Program-made: the position numbers and the translations under genes
The notes under the pieces: model-generated
Told to the model about the DNA's origin: nothing
The model's input: the letters and a program-made list of their open reading frames with translations, nothing else
The model's database searches: none
In this document: piece after piece, positions 1 through 10,815 of the stretch
Layout of the letters: every line of letters starts with the position of its first letter
Numbering within the stretch: position 1 is the stretch's first letter
Source of the DNA: Azospirillum thermophilum
Lineage (GTDB): Bacteria; Pseudomonadota; Alphaproteobacteria; Azospirillales; Azospirillaceae
Length of the DNA stretch: 64,000 nucleotides
Assembly (NCBI RefSeq): GCF_003130795.1
Contig: NZ_CP029356.1
Location: 394,501-458,500, forward strand
Reading direction: 5' to 3'

Positions 1-252
1 AGCATCGAGATCCTGGGTGACCTCAGCCGCGGCCGGCTGAAGGACATGCTGGAGGCCTGCGGCCTGCCGCCGGTCAGCTTCTGCACCTGGCATTCCAAGG
101 ATGCGGCCGGCCCCTCCATCCATCTGGTGGAGATCGCCGACTTCGTGGATCCGGCCGATCCGCGCATGACTGCCCTGAGGGAGCGGTCGGGCGAAATCCC
201 CGTGCGGGTGAACACGGTCGGCGGCTATGCTGTGCCGCTGCAGTTCGCCTGA
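1..252 (+). CDS. Chorismate mutase family protein, C-terminal end (partial)
   Basis: The frame is open from the first base to the stop at 250-252, so only the last 83 residues of a longer protein are present. The visible end (ILGDLSRGRLKDML, then HLVEIADFVDPADPRM, then a GGYAVPL tail) resembles the C-terminal ACT/PDT-like part of the roughly 290-residue chorismate mutases of Rhodospirillales, as I remember that family. Those enzymes have an N-terminal AroQ mutase domain, which lies outside this window. The gene sits 71 bases upstream of hisC on the same strand. HisC-type aminotransferases also act on aromatic keto acids, so the context fits aromatic amino acid synthesis. The catalytic domain cannot be checked here. 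Confidence 0.55.
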   Translation, partial: SIEILGDLSRGRLKDMLEACGLPPVSFCTWHSKDAAGPSIHLVEIADFVDPADPRMTALRERSGEIPVRVNTVGGYAVPLQFA

Positions 253-323
253 GCGGCCTGCGGACGATCCCTCGTTCCCATCTCCACTGTCTTCCTGTCT
301 CCACTGTCTGGATGTGAACCGTC

Positions 324-1415
324 ATGAGCCAGTCGAACGGCCCCGTGCCGCGTCCCGGGATTCTCGATATCGCCGCCTATGTCGGTGGTGAGCATCACGG
401 CACGATCCGGCTCGCCTCGAACGAGGGCGCGCTGGGGCCGAGCCCGCGGGCCATGGAGGCCTATGCCCAGGCGGCCGCGACCCTGCACCGCTATCCCGAC
501 GGCGCCTCCGCCGCGCTGCGCGAGGCCATCGCCCGGCGGTTCGGGCTGGATGCCGGGCGGATCGTCTGCGGCGCCGGCTCCGACGAGATCATCAGCCTGC
601 TGATCCGCGCCTATGCCGGGCCGGGCGACGAGGTGCTGTATTCGCAGTACGGCTTCCTGATGTACCCGATCGGCGCCAGGTCGGTGGGCGCCACGCCGGT
701 GACGGCGCCGGAGACCGACCTGACCGCCGACGTGGAGTCCCTGCTGTCGCGCGTCACCCCGCGGACGAAGCTGGTCTTCCTCGCCAACCCGAACAACCCG
801 ACCGGCACCTATCTGCCGACCTCGGAGATCGAGCGGCTGCACGCCGGCCTGCCGCCGCATGTGCTGCTGGTGATCGACGCGGCCTATGCCGAGTACATGA
901 ACCGCAACGACTACACCGCCGGGGCCGAGCTGGTGGAGCGCTTCCCCAACGTGGTGATGACGCGCACCTTCTCGAAGATCTTCGCGCTGGGCTCGCTGCG
1001 CATCGGCTGGGCCTATTGCCCGGCGGCGGTCGCCGACGTGCTGAACCGCGTGCGCGGCCCCTTCAACGTCTCGACCGCCGCCCACGTCGCCGGCATCGCC
1101 GCGGTGGAGGACACGGAGTTCCTGGAGCGCTCGCGCCAGCACAACGAGCAGTGGCGCGAGTGGTTCACCCGGCAGGTGCGCGGCCTGGGGCTGACCGTGC
1201 ATCCCAGCGTGACCAACTTCGTCCTGGTGGACTTCCAGGGCCAGAAGCCCGGCAAGGACGACGCCGAGGCGGCGCGCCAGTTCCTGAAGGGCCGCAGCAT
1301 CCTGGTCCGCCAGATGCCCTCCTACGGCCTGCCGAGCTGCCTGCGCGTGACCATCGGCACCGAGGCCGAGATGCGCGCCGTGGTGGATGCGCTGAAGGCG
1401 TTCCTCGAAGGGTAG
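324..1415 (+). CDS. hisC: Histidinol-phosphate aminotransferase
   Basis: A 363-residue fold-type I PLP aminotransferase of the usual HisC length. It moves an amino group between histidinol phosphate/imidazole acetol phosphate and glutamate/2-oxoglutarate, and related enzymes also serve Tyr and Phe synthesis. Visible motifs are the N-terminal LASNEGALGPSP substrate loop, ANPNNPTGT at about residue 154, DAAYAEY, and the Schiff-base lysine Lys218 in RTFSKIFALGSLRIGW. The C-terminal arginine motif LRVTIGT is present. The first ATG is used; the ribosome site is weak. The upstream neighbour looks like a chorismate mutase, which suggests an aromatic role. The gene converges with the minus-strand QueF-like gene that ends 27 bases further on. 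Confidence 0.93.
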   Translation: MSQSNGPVPRPGILDIAAYVGGEHHGTIRLASNEGALGPSPRAMEAYAQAAATLHRYPDGASAALREAIARRFGLDAGRIVCGAGSDEIISLLIRAYAGPGDEVLYSQYGFLMYPIGARSVGATPVTAPETDLTADVESLLSRVTPRTKLVFLANPNNPTGTYLPTSEIERLHAGLPPHVLLVIDAAYAEYMNRNDYTAGAELVERFPNVVMTRTFSKIFALGSLRIGWAYCPAAVADVLNRVRGPFNVSTAAHVAGIAAVEDTEFLERSRQHNEQWREWFTRQVRGLGLTVHPSVTNFVLVDFQGQKPGKDDAEAARQFLKGRSILVRQMPSYGLPSCLRVTIGTEAEMRAVVDALKAFLEG

Positions 1416-1442
1416 GGCCGCTCGCCGGGCCGGTTCGGGGCT

Positions 1443-1802
1443 CTACCCCAGCCGGCCCAGCAGCACCGGGTTGTCCCAGGTCGGCTGGCGGTCTTCGATG
1501 GAGACGCGGTGGGGCAGCGGAGTGTCGCGTTCGGCGGAGACCTCGACCCAGCGGGGAACCAGTTCGTTGTTGAGATCGTCGAGGACGGCGACCGCCAGCG
1601 CCTCCAGCCCGCCGGGAACAGTGGCGAGCGCCGGCAGGTAGGCGGCGAGGCCGGCGGGATCGAGCACCAGCCGGTCCGGGACGTAGCGGATGCGCAGGCG
1701 GGTGCCGGGCATCGGCTCGCCCCGCAGCTCCACCAGGAAATCATGCCGCGAGTCCGGAGTGGGGGCGGTGGTCAGACGCTCCCGCCGGATGCCCCCGGTC
1801 AT
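1443..1802 (-). CDS. QueF-like T-fold protein lacking the catalytic residues
   Basis: A 119-residue protein. The core (RIRYVPD, then AAYLPAL, a Glu, AVLDDLNNELVPRWVEV) lines up by eye with the second half of the QueF nitrile reductase fold, where the usual text is YVPD, YL.SFR, E, DL...P..VEV. The QueF active-site segment with its Cys and Asp (CPVTGQPD) is not there: the corresponding region reads TPDSRHDFLVELRGEPMPG and the protein contains no cysteine. It is therefore unlikely to reduce preQ0. The ATG overlaps the stop of the fliK-like gene (ATGA), so it is the last, translationally coupled gene of the flagellar operon. Its function is unknown; the fold assignment is an inference from motif spacing. 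Confidence 0.55.
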   Translation of the reverse strand: MTGGIRRERLTTAPTPDSRHDFLVELRGEPMPGTRLRIRYVPDRLVLDPAGLAAYLPALATVPGGLEALAVAVLDDLNNELVPRWVEVSAERDTPLPHRVSIEDRQPTWDNPVLLGRLG

Positions 1803-3887
1803 GCATTCACCCCCAGGCCGGACCGGCCGGCGCGCGTCAGCTTCACCCAGGATTTGGCGCCGGACTGGAAGGACAGGCCGCCGGTGTAGCCCACGGCGCG
1901 CACGCTGTCGGCGAAGATCTGGATCAGTTCCACCTTCAACTCTCCCGGTAGGGCGGCGTGGCTGCGCAGGATCAGGTCGAACTGGTTCGGCCGCACCAGC
2001 CCGTCGAGCTGCAGCGGGCCGAGGCGGCTGAGATCGACGTCGATCAGGAAGCGGCTGCCCGGCTTGTCGCTCTCGCGCCCGCGCGCCTCCTCCCCGTCAT
2101 GCAGGGGGTGGATGTGGACCTGCACCGGGCGGAGGCCCTGGCCATCGAACATCGGCAGGGTATAGAGGCGCCAGTCGCCGGGCAGCGGCTCGGCCGCCTG
2201 CTGCTGCAGCGTCCTGAAGTCGCGTTCGAGCTGGGCCAGCAGGTCGCCGCGCCCGGCGCGGTCGAGCGCCCCGGCCGCCTCCTCCCCCAGCCAGCCGCGG
2301 GCGTCGCCGCCGCGGATCGCCGCCAGGAAGAAGCTGGCCGCCGCCCCCAGCTTGCGGTTCGGCTGCGGGATCGCCGCCAGCACCGACTGTGCCAGCGCCC
2401 GGTCGAGCCCGGCCAGCGCGGCGACGAGCTGGCGCATGGCCGGCCAGTCGCGCTCCGTCAGCGGACCCGGCAGCCCGGCGGGCGGGGCGGCGGTGGTCAG
2501 CGCATCGGCGGCGCTGGTCAGGGCGGCGGTGACCCGGGTGCCCTGCGGCAGGCTGGCCGGCACCGCCAGCGCCAGCATGCCGAACGTCGTCGCCAGGATC
2601 GGCCGTCCCTGCGGGGTCGCCCCCGCCACGGTGCCCTGGATGAGCGGAGCGTCGGGCTGATCCGCCGGGACGGAGCCGGGCGGCGCATCGGGCGGGGCGG
2701 GATGCCCGGAGCCGCGGTTGGCGGAGCCCTGGCCCTCCGGCCGGCCGGCATCGGCGGGCGGGCGCTGGCCCGGGGGCGGCTGGGTGGTGGGCTGGGATGC
2801 CGTTTGGGTCGGTTGGGGCTGCGCCGGTGCCGCAGGCTGCTGGGGCTGGAACTGGGGCGAAGGAACGGCCGGCTGGCCGGGGGCCGGCCCGGTGGTCGGC
2901 GGCGAGAGCGGTTGCGGCTGGAGTGGCGCCGGCGGCGGCATCGCGGGCCGGGCGAGGTTGCCCTGCGGCGGGCCGGGCTGCGACGCCGCCGGCTGTGCGC
3001 TGCCGGGTTGGGCGGCTCCGGGCTGCGCGGTGGCGGCCTGCGACGTGCTGGATTGAGCCGGTGGCGGGGTCACCGTCAGGATCCTCAGCGCGACCGTCGC
3101 CCCCTTCGGCAGGTCGGGAAGATCCTTCGCCGGGGGGACGAGGGTGGGGGTCTCGGCGCCGGGGTGGGCGGCATTGCCGCCAAGTTCGACCGGGACGCCG
3201 GGCTGCGGCCGGCCGGCCGGCGCGGCCGGGCCCGCCGGAGAGGCGGCCGGGGCCGGGGCGGGGGCGGGGGCGGGGTTGCGGCTCCGCCGGTTGCCGGAGC
3301 ATCCGGAGCACCCTGCGGGGCCGCCGGCACCTGGGTGCCGGGAACGGTCGGCTGGGCGGGCGCCGTGGCGGTGCCGGGCGGCTTCGGGTTGGCGGCCAGC
3401 ACCAGCGCCGGCACGATCGCGCCGGGCACCAGGGCGGGCAGGCCGGGCAGGGGCGCGGTGGCGGGGGCGGGGCCGGCAGGATGACCGCCGGCGTGGCCCC
3501 GGCCCCCTGCGCCGGGGTGGCCGGCGCAGGGGTGGCCGGCGCCCCGGCGCTCTGCAGCAGCACGACGGCCGCGGGCTTGGCGGCGGGGGCGCCGGGCTGC
3601 GGCTGGGCCGGGGTGAGCTGGATGGTCACCGGCTTGTCGGCCGGCAGCGGGGTGGGGGTGTCGAGCAGGACCTCGCCGGCGGCGGTGCGGATGCGGGTCA
3701 GGCCTTCCGGCGTTTGTCCGGCGACGGTGCCGGTCAGCACCACCGGGCGGGCGATGTCCTGCAGCCGCTCGGGAAGCCGGGCGACCCTGGCGTCCGCCAC
3801 CGGGACCGCGGGTGCCGCGGCGGGCGCCGCCGGCCCGGAAGCGGGTGCGGCGGCCGGCGCCGGGGGAAGAGCGGCCGGGCCGCCCAT
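1799..3887 (-). CDS. FliK-like flagellar hook-length control protein (two frame breaks)
   Basis: Reconstructed as 696 residues after restoring one base near 3460-3475 and one near 3250-3276, both in C/G runs. The start ATG at 3887 has an AAGGG ribosome site overlapping the fleN stop. The N-terminal third contains TGTVAGQTPEGLTRIRT. A long Pro/Ala/Gln-rich middle follows, then a second GTVAGATPQGRPIL repeat and an ordered C-terminal region (FLIDVDLSRLGPLQLDGLV, then FADSVRAVGYTGGLSF) like the FliK C-terminal domain, which acts on the export gate. Position after fleN and composition support a hook-length ruler role. The GTG at 3073 is not a start, because clear coding text continues upstream of it in the same frame. 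As read, translation from 3887 would leave the correct frame after about 140 residues. Confidence 0.55.
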
Positions 3888-3896
3888 CGGCCGCCC

Positions 3897-4691
3897 TTAC
3901 TTCCCGGCGAGCAGCCGCTGCACGATCGCCTCGACGTCGCGGGCGGCGTCGCAGCCGGGCGAGCGGGTCAGCAGGGGCGACTGGTTGCGGATGGCGTCGC
4001 GCACCTTCAGGTCCCGGCGGATGATGCCGGCCAGCGCCGGCTTGTACTTCAGGAAGTTCTGGCAGGCCTTCAGGATGGTGCCGTAGGTCCGCTCGCCGTC
4101 CTTGATGCTCTGCGCCATGTTCACGACGATGCGCAGGTCGGCGGCCGGGTTGGTGGCGTGGGTCAGCTTGATGAAGGCATAGGCGTCGGTCAGCGAGGTC
4201 GGCTCGTCCGTCGTCACCACCAGCGTGGTGCCGGCCGGGCCGGACAGGGTGCGCACCGTGCGGTCGACGCCGGCGCCCATGTCCATCACCACCTTGTCGT
4301 AGCTCTTCGCCAGCTCCAGCAGCTCGTTGCGCAGGCCGGACAGGCGCTGGCTGGGAAGCTGGGCCAGCGTGCCGGAGCCGGAGCGGCCGGCGATGATGTC
4401 GAAGCCGGTGTCGGGGAAGCGCTGGGCCGCCTTGGCCAGCGTCACCTCGCCGTTGATGACGGCGCCGAGGTCGTTCCTGGGCGAGAATCCCAGCTGGATG
4501 TCGACGTTGGCGAGACCGAGGTCGCCGTCGAACAGCAGCGTGTTCATCCCCGCCTTGGTCAGGGCATGGCTGAGCGTGATCGAGAACCACGTCTTGCCGA
4601 CGCCGCCCTTTCCGCTGGCCACGGCGATCACGTTGGCGCCGCGCAGCGGGCGAACGTTCTTGAGGGCGGCCGGAAACACCGGTTCGGTCAT
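3897..4691 (-). CDS. fleN: FleN/MinD-like flagellar number ATPase
   Basis: A 264-residue MinD/ParA-type ATPase. The deviant Walker A SGKGGVGKT is at residues 26-34, followed by the DGDLGLANVD switch at about 55 and MDMGAGVD. Such proteins (FleN, FlhG, YlxH) pair with FlhF to set flagellar number and placement at the pole. The ATG at 4691 overlaps the flhF stop as ATGA, so the two genes are translationally coupled. That is the usual flhF-fleN arrangement and decides the start. It is cytosolic and membrane-cycling by family. The last codon lies nine bases upstream of the fliK-like start. Confidence 0.88.
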   Translation of the reverse strand: MTEPVFPAALKNVRPLRGANVIAVASGKGGVGKTWFSITLSHALTKAGMNTLLFDGDLGLANVDIQLGFSPRNDLGAVINGEVTLAKAAQRFPDTGFDIIAGRSGSGTLAQLPSQRLSGLRNELLELAKSYDKVVMDMGAGVDRTVRTLSGPAGTTLVVTTDEPTSLTDAYAFIKLTHATNPAADLRIVVNMAQSIKDGERTYGTILKACQNFLKYKPALAGIIRRDLKVRDAIRNQSPLLTRSPGCDAARDVEAIVQRLLAGK

Positions 4692-5743
4692 GGGATGGTC
4701 CTCGACGACGGGGAACTGACGGCTTTGGTCTTGGTTGCGAGTTTCTTGGGCGCCGGCTTGGGCGCCTTCTTCTCTTCGGCCGGCGGCATCATCATCCGGG
4801 CGAAGGCCAGCGGGTTCAGCGGAGTCAACCCTTCGGCCACCTTGGAGGACACGCTGGCATCGCAGAAGGCGAGCCGCGCCCGGCTGGCGGTGGCCAGCAG
4901 GCTGCCCAGCCGGCGCGCCATGTCGAGCCGGGTGACCAGCATGCGCCGCACGCCGATCGCCCGGAAGGACTGCGCCATGTCGGCCGCCTCCAGCGCATCC
5001 AGCCCGGCCGGCAGCACCAGCACCGGCTCGGCCTCGCCGGCCGCCAGCAGGGCCTTCAGGTCGTTCATGTCCTCCCGGTCGAAGGGGTTGCGGCCGGCGG
5101 TGTCGACCAGCACCAGATCGGTGCCGCGGTTGACCTCGAAGGCGCCGGCCAGCGCGTCGGGGTCCTCCACCGTCGCCAGCTTCAGCTTCATCAGCCGGGT
5201 GAAGGCGGCGAGCTGGTCGACGCCGCCGGCCCGCACCGTGTCGGTGGTGATGACGCCGACCGAGCGTTTCTTGAAGACCGCGCGGGCCGCCAGCTTGGCG
5301 GCGATCAGCGTCTTGCCGGAGCCCGGCGGGCCGACCAGGACCAGCGGCTTCACCCGGCCGCGCCCGTCGGGCAGCGGGTTGAAGGTGTAGAACTGGTCGA
5401 GCGCGGCGCCGAGCGCCAGGCAGGGATCGTCGGTGTCGAGCCCGGCCGCCGCATCGACGAGCTGTTCGGCGAGGGCGGCGGGCACGCCGTGGCGCTGCAG
5501 CACCTCGGCCACCACCTCGCTGACGTCGATCTCCGGCTCCTCCGGGTCGGCGGGGGCGGCGGCCGGCTGGCGCAGGCGCTCCTGCGCCACCAGCAGGTCG
5601 TCGTCCTCGACCGCCGCGGTGACGCGCACGCCGCCGCCTTCCTCCTCGCGCGTCGCCACGATGATGGCGTCGTCGCCGAGCGTCTTGCGGACCAGACGCA
5701 TGGCCTCGGCCATGGTCTTGGCATGGAAGGATTTCAGCCGCAT
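4688..5743 (-). CDS. flhF: Flagellar biosynthesis SRP-like GTPase FlhF
   Basis: 351 residues. The N-terminal segment MRLKSFHAKTMAEAM is typical of FlhF, followed by a charged linker. The GTPase NG domain has its P-loop GPPGSGKT at residues 138-145, a TTDTVRAGGVDQL switch, DTAGR at 214-218 and the GLDALEAADMA region. FlhF is an SRP54/FtsY relative that recruits early flagellar parts to the cell pole and is antagonised by FleN, encoded next. An AAGGG ribosome site precedes the ATG. The C-terminus ends in a Lys-rich tail (PKPAPKKLATKTK) beyond the GTPase domain. It lies 46 bases downstream of flhA in the same operon. Confidence 0.92.
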   Translation of the reverse strand: MRLKSFHAKTMAEAMRLVRKTLGDDAIIVATREEEGGGVRVTAAVEDDDLLVAQERLRQPAAAPADPEEPEIDVSEVVAEVLQRHGVPAALAEQLVDAAAGLDTDDPCLALGAALDQFYTFNPLPDGRGRVKPLVLVGPPGSGKTLIAAKLAARAVFKKRSVGVITTDTVRAGGVDQLAAFTRLMKLKLATVEDPDALAGAFEVNRGTDLVLVDTAGRNPFDREDMNDLKALLAAGEAEPVLVLPAGLDALEAADMAQSFRAIGVRRMLVTRLDMARRLGSLLATASRARLAFCDASVSSKVAEGLTPLNPLAFARMMMPPAEEKKAPKPAPKKLATKTKAVSSPSSRTIP

Positions 5744-5789
5744 CGGCGGGCCCTTCCGTCATGTGCCGCACGCGGCGAACCGGTTGCCA

Positions 5790-7967
5790 TCAGATCTGCC
5801 CCAGGGTCTTGATGCGGCACTTGGGGTGGATCTCGTTCTGCGACATCACCACGGTGGCCGGCCGGAACCGCTCGATGATCGAGCGGACGAAGGGACGGAT
5901 CAGGGGGCTGGTCAGCAAGACGGGGGTCTCGCCCATCATGGCGTGTCGCTCGAAAGTTTGGCGGACCGAGGTGATGAACTGCTGCAGGCGCGAGGGCGCC
6001 ATCGTCAGCTGCCGGTCGTCGCCGTCACCAACCAGCGACTCGGCGAACGCCTGTTCCCAATCCGGGGACAGGGTGATGAGCGGGATGAAGCCCATCTCGT
6101 TCGTGTTCGCGTCGCAAATCTGCCGGGCGAGGCGGGTGCGCACATGCTCGGTGATCTGGGTGATGCTGCGGGTCTGGCTGCTCGCCTCGGACACGCCCTC
6201 AAGGATGGTCGGAAGATCACGGATTGAGACGCGCTCTGCAAGCAGGTTCTGCAGCACCCGCTGCAGCCCGCCGATGGTGATCTGCGCCGGCACCACGTCG
6301 GCGATCAGCTTCTGGTGCTCCTTGTCGACCTCGTCCAGCAGCTTCTGCGTCTCGGTGAAGGACAGCAGCTCCGGCATGTTGTCCTTGATCAGCTCGGTCA
6401 GGTGGGTGGTGACGACGGTCGAGGGATCGACCACCGTATAGCCCTTGAACAGGGCCTCCTCCCGATAGCCGGGCTCGATCCAGATGGCGGGCAGGCCGAA
6501 GGTCGGCTCCACCGTCTGCTCGCCGGGCAGGCTCATGGCGTCGCCGCGCGGGTCCATGACCAGCAGCATGTTGGGCCGGATGTCGCCGCGCCCCGCCTCG
6601 ATCTCCTTGATGCGGATGACGTAGGTGTTGGGCGGGAGCTGCAGGTTGTCCTGGATGCGCACGGCCGGCATGACGAAGCCGACCTCGCCGGCGATCTGCC
6701 GGCGCAGCCCCTTGATCTGGTCGGTCAGCCGGTGGCTGCCGGCCTGCGGCTGGTTGATCAGCGACAGGAGGCCGTAGCCCAGCTCCAGCCGGATCAGGTC
6801 GATGGCGAGCGCGGTGGCGATCGGCTCGTCCGGCATCACCGGCGCCCCGCCGGGGCCGGCCGGTCCGCCGGCCGCCGCCTCCGCTTCGGCCGCCGCCGCT
6901 TCCTCGGCCTCCTTCTTCGCCTGCATCTTCGGGATGAAGTAGGCGGCCGCCCCGACCGCGCCGACGATCGGCAGGAAGGTCAGCATCGGCATGCCGGGCA
7001 GCAGGGCGAGAACGCCGATGGCGCCGGCCGACAGCGCCAGCGCCGAGGAATGGCCGGTGAGCTGGCCGACCACCGCCTTGTCGGTGGAGCCGCCGGCACC
7101 GGCCTTCGACACCAGGAAGCCGGCGGAGATCGAGATGACCAGGGCCGGGATCTGCGAGACGAGGCCGTCGCCGATGGTCAGCTTGGTGAAGGTGTCGAGC
7201 GCCTGCATCACCGGCATGTCGTGGCGCAGCACCGCGATGGTGACGCCGCCGATGATGTTGATGAACATGATCATCAGGCCGGCGACCGCGTCGCCCTTCA
7301 CGAACTTCGACGCACCGTCCATCGAGCCGAAGAAGGCGCTTTCGTCCTCCAGCTCCTTGCGGCGGGCGCGGGCGGTCGCCTCGTCGATCATGCCGGCCGA
7401 CAGGTCGGCGTCGATCGCCATCTGCTTGCCGGGCATGGCGTCGAGGGTGAAGCGGGCCGCGACCTCGGCGATGCGGCCCGAACCGGCGGTGATGACCTTG
7501 AAGTTGACGATCGTCAGGATGCCGTAGACGATCACGCCGATGACGAAGTCGCCGGCCATCACGAAGCTGGCGAAGGCCTCGATGACGTGGCCGGCGGCCG
7601 AGGTGCCCTCGTGCCCGTGCGTCAGGATCAGGCGCGTCGACGCCATGTTCAGCGACAGGCGCAGCAGCGTCGTGATCAGCAGGATCGTCGGATAGCTGGA
7701 CAGGTCCAGCGGGCGCGCGATGAACAGCGTGACCATCAGGATCAGCACCGAGACGGTGATGTTGATCCCGAGCATCATGTCCAGCATCACCGACGGCAGC
7801 GGCATGATCAGGCCGATGACGATCAGCATGATGCCGAGCGCCATCGCCACGTCGCCGCGCTTCAGCGACGCCTTGGCGACCCTCCACATCTCGCCGAAGG
7901 CGGCGAGGTTGCCGGCCATGGCGCCGCCGCCGGCGCCCCTGCTGCTGGTCTGTTCGGTCAGGGCCAT
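5790..7967 (-). CDS. flhA: Flagellar type III export gate protein FlhA
   Basis: 725 residues, close to the usual 690-710. The N-terminal half carries about eight membrane segments beginning at ALGIMLIVIGLIMPLP, and the FHIPEP-type cytoplasmic loop with RFTLDAMPGKQMAIDADL, the conserved Asp/Arg loop that couples proton flow to export. After a short Ala/Glu/Gly linker comes the cytoplasmic domain (LELGYGLLSL, VRIQDNLQLPPNTYVIRIKE, DPSTVVTTHLTE), which forms the nonameric export ring that binds chaperone-substrate pairs. The ATG at 7967 has GGAG upstream. It is 38 bases downstream of flbD in the same orientation. Confidence 0.95.
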   Translation of the reverse strand: MALTEQTSSRGAGGGAMAGNLAAFGEMWRVAKASLKRGDVAMALGIMLIVIGLIMPLPSVMLDMMLGINITVSVLILMVTLFIARPLDLSSYPTILLITTLLRLSLNMASTRLILTHGHEGTSAAGHVIEAFASFVMAGDFVIGVIVYGILTIVNFKVITAGSGRIAEVAARFTLDAMPGKQMAIDADLSAGMIDEATARARRKELEDESAFFGSMDGASKFVKGDAVAGLMIMFINIIGGVTIAVLRHDMPVMQALDTFTKLTIGDGLVSQIPALVISISAGFLVSKAGAGGSTDKAVVGQLTGHSSALALSAGAIGVLALLPGMPMLTFLPIVGAVGAAAYFIPKMQAKKEAEEAAAAEAEAAAGGPAGPGGAPVMPDEPIATALAIDLIRLELGYGLLSLINQPQAGSHRLTDQIKGLRRQIAGEVGFVMPAVRIQDNLQLPPNTYVIRIKEIEAGRGDIRPNMLLVMDPRGDAMSLPGEQTVEPTFGLPAIWIEPGYREEALFKGYTVVDPSTVVTTHLTELIKDNMPELLSFTETQKLLDEVDKEHQKLIADVVPAQITIGGLQRVLQNLLAERVSIRDLPTILEGVSEASSQTRSITQITEHVRTRLARQICDANTNEMGFIPLITLSPDWEQAFAESLVGDGDDRQLTMAPSRLQQFITSVRQTFERHAMMGETPVLLTSPLIRPFVRSIIERFRPATVVMSQNEIHPKCRIKTLGQI

Positions 7968-8005
7968 GGATCGCTCCGCAGCCGGTCAGTGCGCGCCGGG
8001 GTCCG

Positions 8006-9526
<1,521 letters not shown>

Positions 9527-9530
9527 AGCC

Positions 9531-10454
9531 TCACGCTCCCACTTTCGGGGCTTCCCGGTCGAAATACTGGATCCGCTTTCCAGGCGGAAGGACGGCGTTC
9601 AGGAGCATCTCCAGACGCCGCGGATTTTCCTGGCGCGCGATGGAGACGGCGCCGATGGTGTAGAGGGTCTTGACCAGCGCATCGTCCTCCGCCGCCCGCT
9701 CCACCTTCGCGGCGAGCGGGGCGAGGACGACGTTGCCGAGCACGGCCCCGTAGAAGGTGGTCAGCAGGGCCAGCGCCATGGCCGGCCCGATGGCGGAGGG
9801 GTCGTTCAGGCTGCCCATCATCTGGACCAGCCCGACCAGCGTGCCGATCAGCCCCATGGCCGGCGCCACTTCCGAGGCGCGGCGCAGCACGCCCGCGCTC
9901 TTGGCCCGGGCGCCGCCCGACGCCTCCACCTCGCCCGCCAGCATGCGCTCCATCACGTCGGGCGGCAGCCCTTCGGTGACCAGCGTGATCGAACGGTAGA
10001 GGAAGGGCTCGCTGCGCAGCTCCGGCAGCAGGTTGCGCAGGGTCTCCGGCGAGCGGCGGGCGGCTTCCGCCAGCAGCAGCACCTGCCGCGCCACCCCCTT
10101 GGGGTCGAGCGTCTGGTGGATCAGCACGGCGGCGGCATCCTTCCAGGCGACCGCCACGTCGCCGAGCGAGAAGGAGGCGGTGGTGACCGCCAGCGTTCCG
10201 CCCAGCACGATCATCAGCGAGGGCGGGTCGATGAAGGAGCGCAGCGAGCCGCCCGATCCCATCGCCAGCCCGATCACCGCGGCGGCGGCGGCCAGCCCGA
10301 CCAGGGTCGCGACGTCGAGACCGCCGCGCAGCCTCAGGCTGCGGGCCGGCGCGGTCGGGGCCGGCACGGCCGCCGGGGCCGCCGCGGAGGCAGCGGCCTG
10401 GCGGGCTGCCGCCCTCGGCCTCGTCGTCTCGGCGGTGTCGCGGGTCGCCGTCAT
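9531..10454 (-). CDS. motA: MotA/PomA-type flagellar motor proton-channel subunit
   Basis: 307 residues. A Pro/Ala-rich N-terminal extension of about 40 residues precedes the MotA fold: a first membrane segment ([21 protein letters not shown]), [19 protein letters not shown], a cytosolic domain with charged helices, and the last two membrane segments starting [18 protein letters not shown] with the conserved Pro region. MotA and MotB form the stator that drives rotation; no motB is visible in the window. Its ATG overlaps the fliN stop by one base (TGATG), so the two are coupled. A MotA-like gene inside a fliF-flhA operon is known from Rhodospirillales. Whether this or another copy is the main stator cannot be told. 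Confidence 0.82.
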   Translation of the reverse strand: MTATRDTAETTRPRAAARQAAASAAAPAAVPAPTAPARSLRLRGGLDVATLVGLAAAAAVIGLAMGSGGSLRSFIDPPSLMIVLGGTLAVTTASFSLGDVAVAWKDAAAVLIHQTLDPKGVARQVLLLAEAARRSPETLRNLLPELRSEPFLYRSITLVTEGLPPDVMERMLAGEVEASGGARAKSAGVLRRASEVAPAMGLIGTLVGLVQMMGSLNDPSAIGPAMALALLTTFYGAVLGNVVLAPLAAKVERAAEDDALVKTLYTIGAVSIARQENPRRLEMLLNAVLPPGKRIQYFDREAPKVGA

Positions 10455-10780
10455 CAGCCGCGGTCCGACTTGATGATTTCCGTCATGGTGATGCCCAGCC
10501 GGTCCTCCACCACCACCACCTCGCCGCGGGCGACGAGGCGGTTGTTCACGTAGATGTCGATCGCCTCGCCCACCTTGCGGTCGAGCTCGACGACCGCGCC
10601 GCGGCCGAGCTTCAGGAGCTGGCTGACCTGCATGGTCGACTTGCCGAGCACGGCCGAGATCTGGACGGGGATGTCGTACACCGCCTCCAGATCCTTCGCG
10701 ACGCCGGGCGTGGCGTCGTAGTCGGACATGTCCCCCCGTCCCGAATCGAGGTCATTGAGGGAGAAGCTATCACTGGCCAT
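10454..10780 (-). CDS. fliN: Flagellar motor switch protein FliN
   Basis: 108 residues, the usual size. After an acidic head, the single SpoA domain runs from about residue 33: YDIPVQISAVLGKSTM, LLKLGRGAVVELDRKVGEAIDIYVNNRLVARGEV and VVEDRLGITMTEI, all hallmark FliN text. FliN forms the bottom of the C-ring with FliM and receives CheY-P; it also docks FliH. It overlaps the motA-like start and lies 35 bases downstream of fliH. Confidence 0.93.
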   Translation of the reverse strand: MASDSFSLNDLDSGRGDMSDYDATPGVAKDLEAVYDIPVQISAVLGKSTMQVSQLLKLGRGAVVELDRKVGEAIDIYVNNRLVARGEVVVVEDRLGITMTEIIKSDRG

Positions 10781-10815
10781 CCGAACTCTCCGAGTAAACC
10801 CTTAGGCTCCGCCGG

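Noticed and set aside
1799..3073. A separate 424-residue gene starting at the GTG at 3073.
   Set aside because: Protein-like sequence (GVPVELGGNAAHPGAE, DLPDLPKGATVALRILTV) continues upstream in the same frame, so the GTG is internal to the fliK-like gene.
3144..5390. A 748-residue plus-strand frame over fliK-like, fleN and flhF.
   Set aside because: It is antisense to well-recognised genes and has no recognisable domain.
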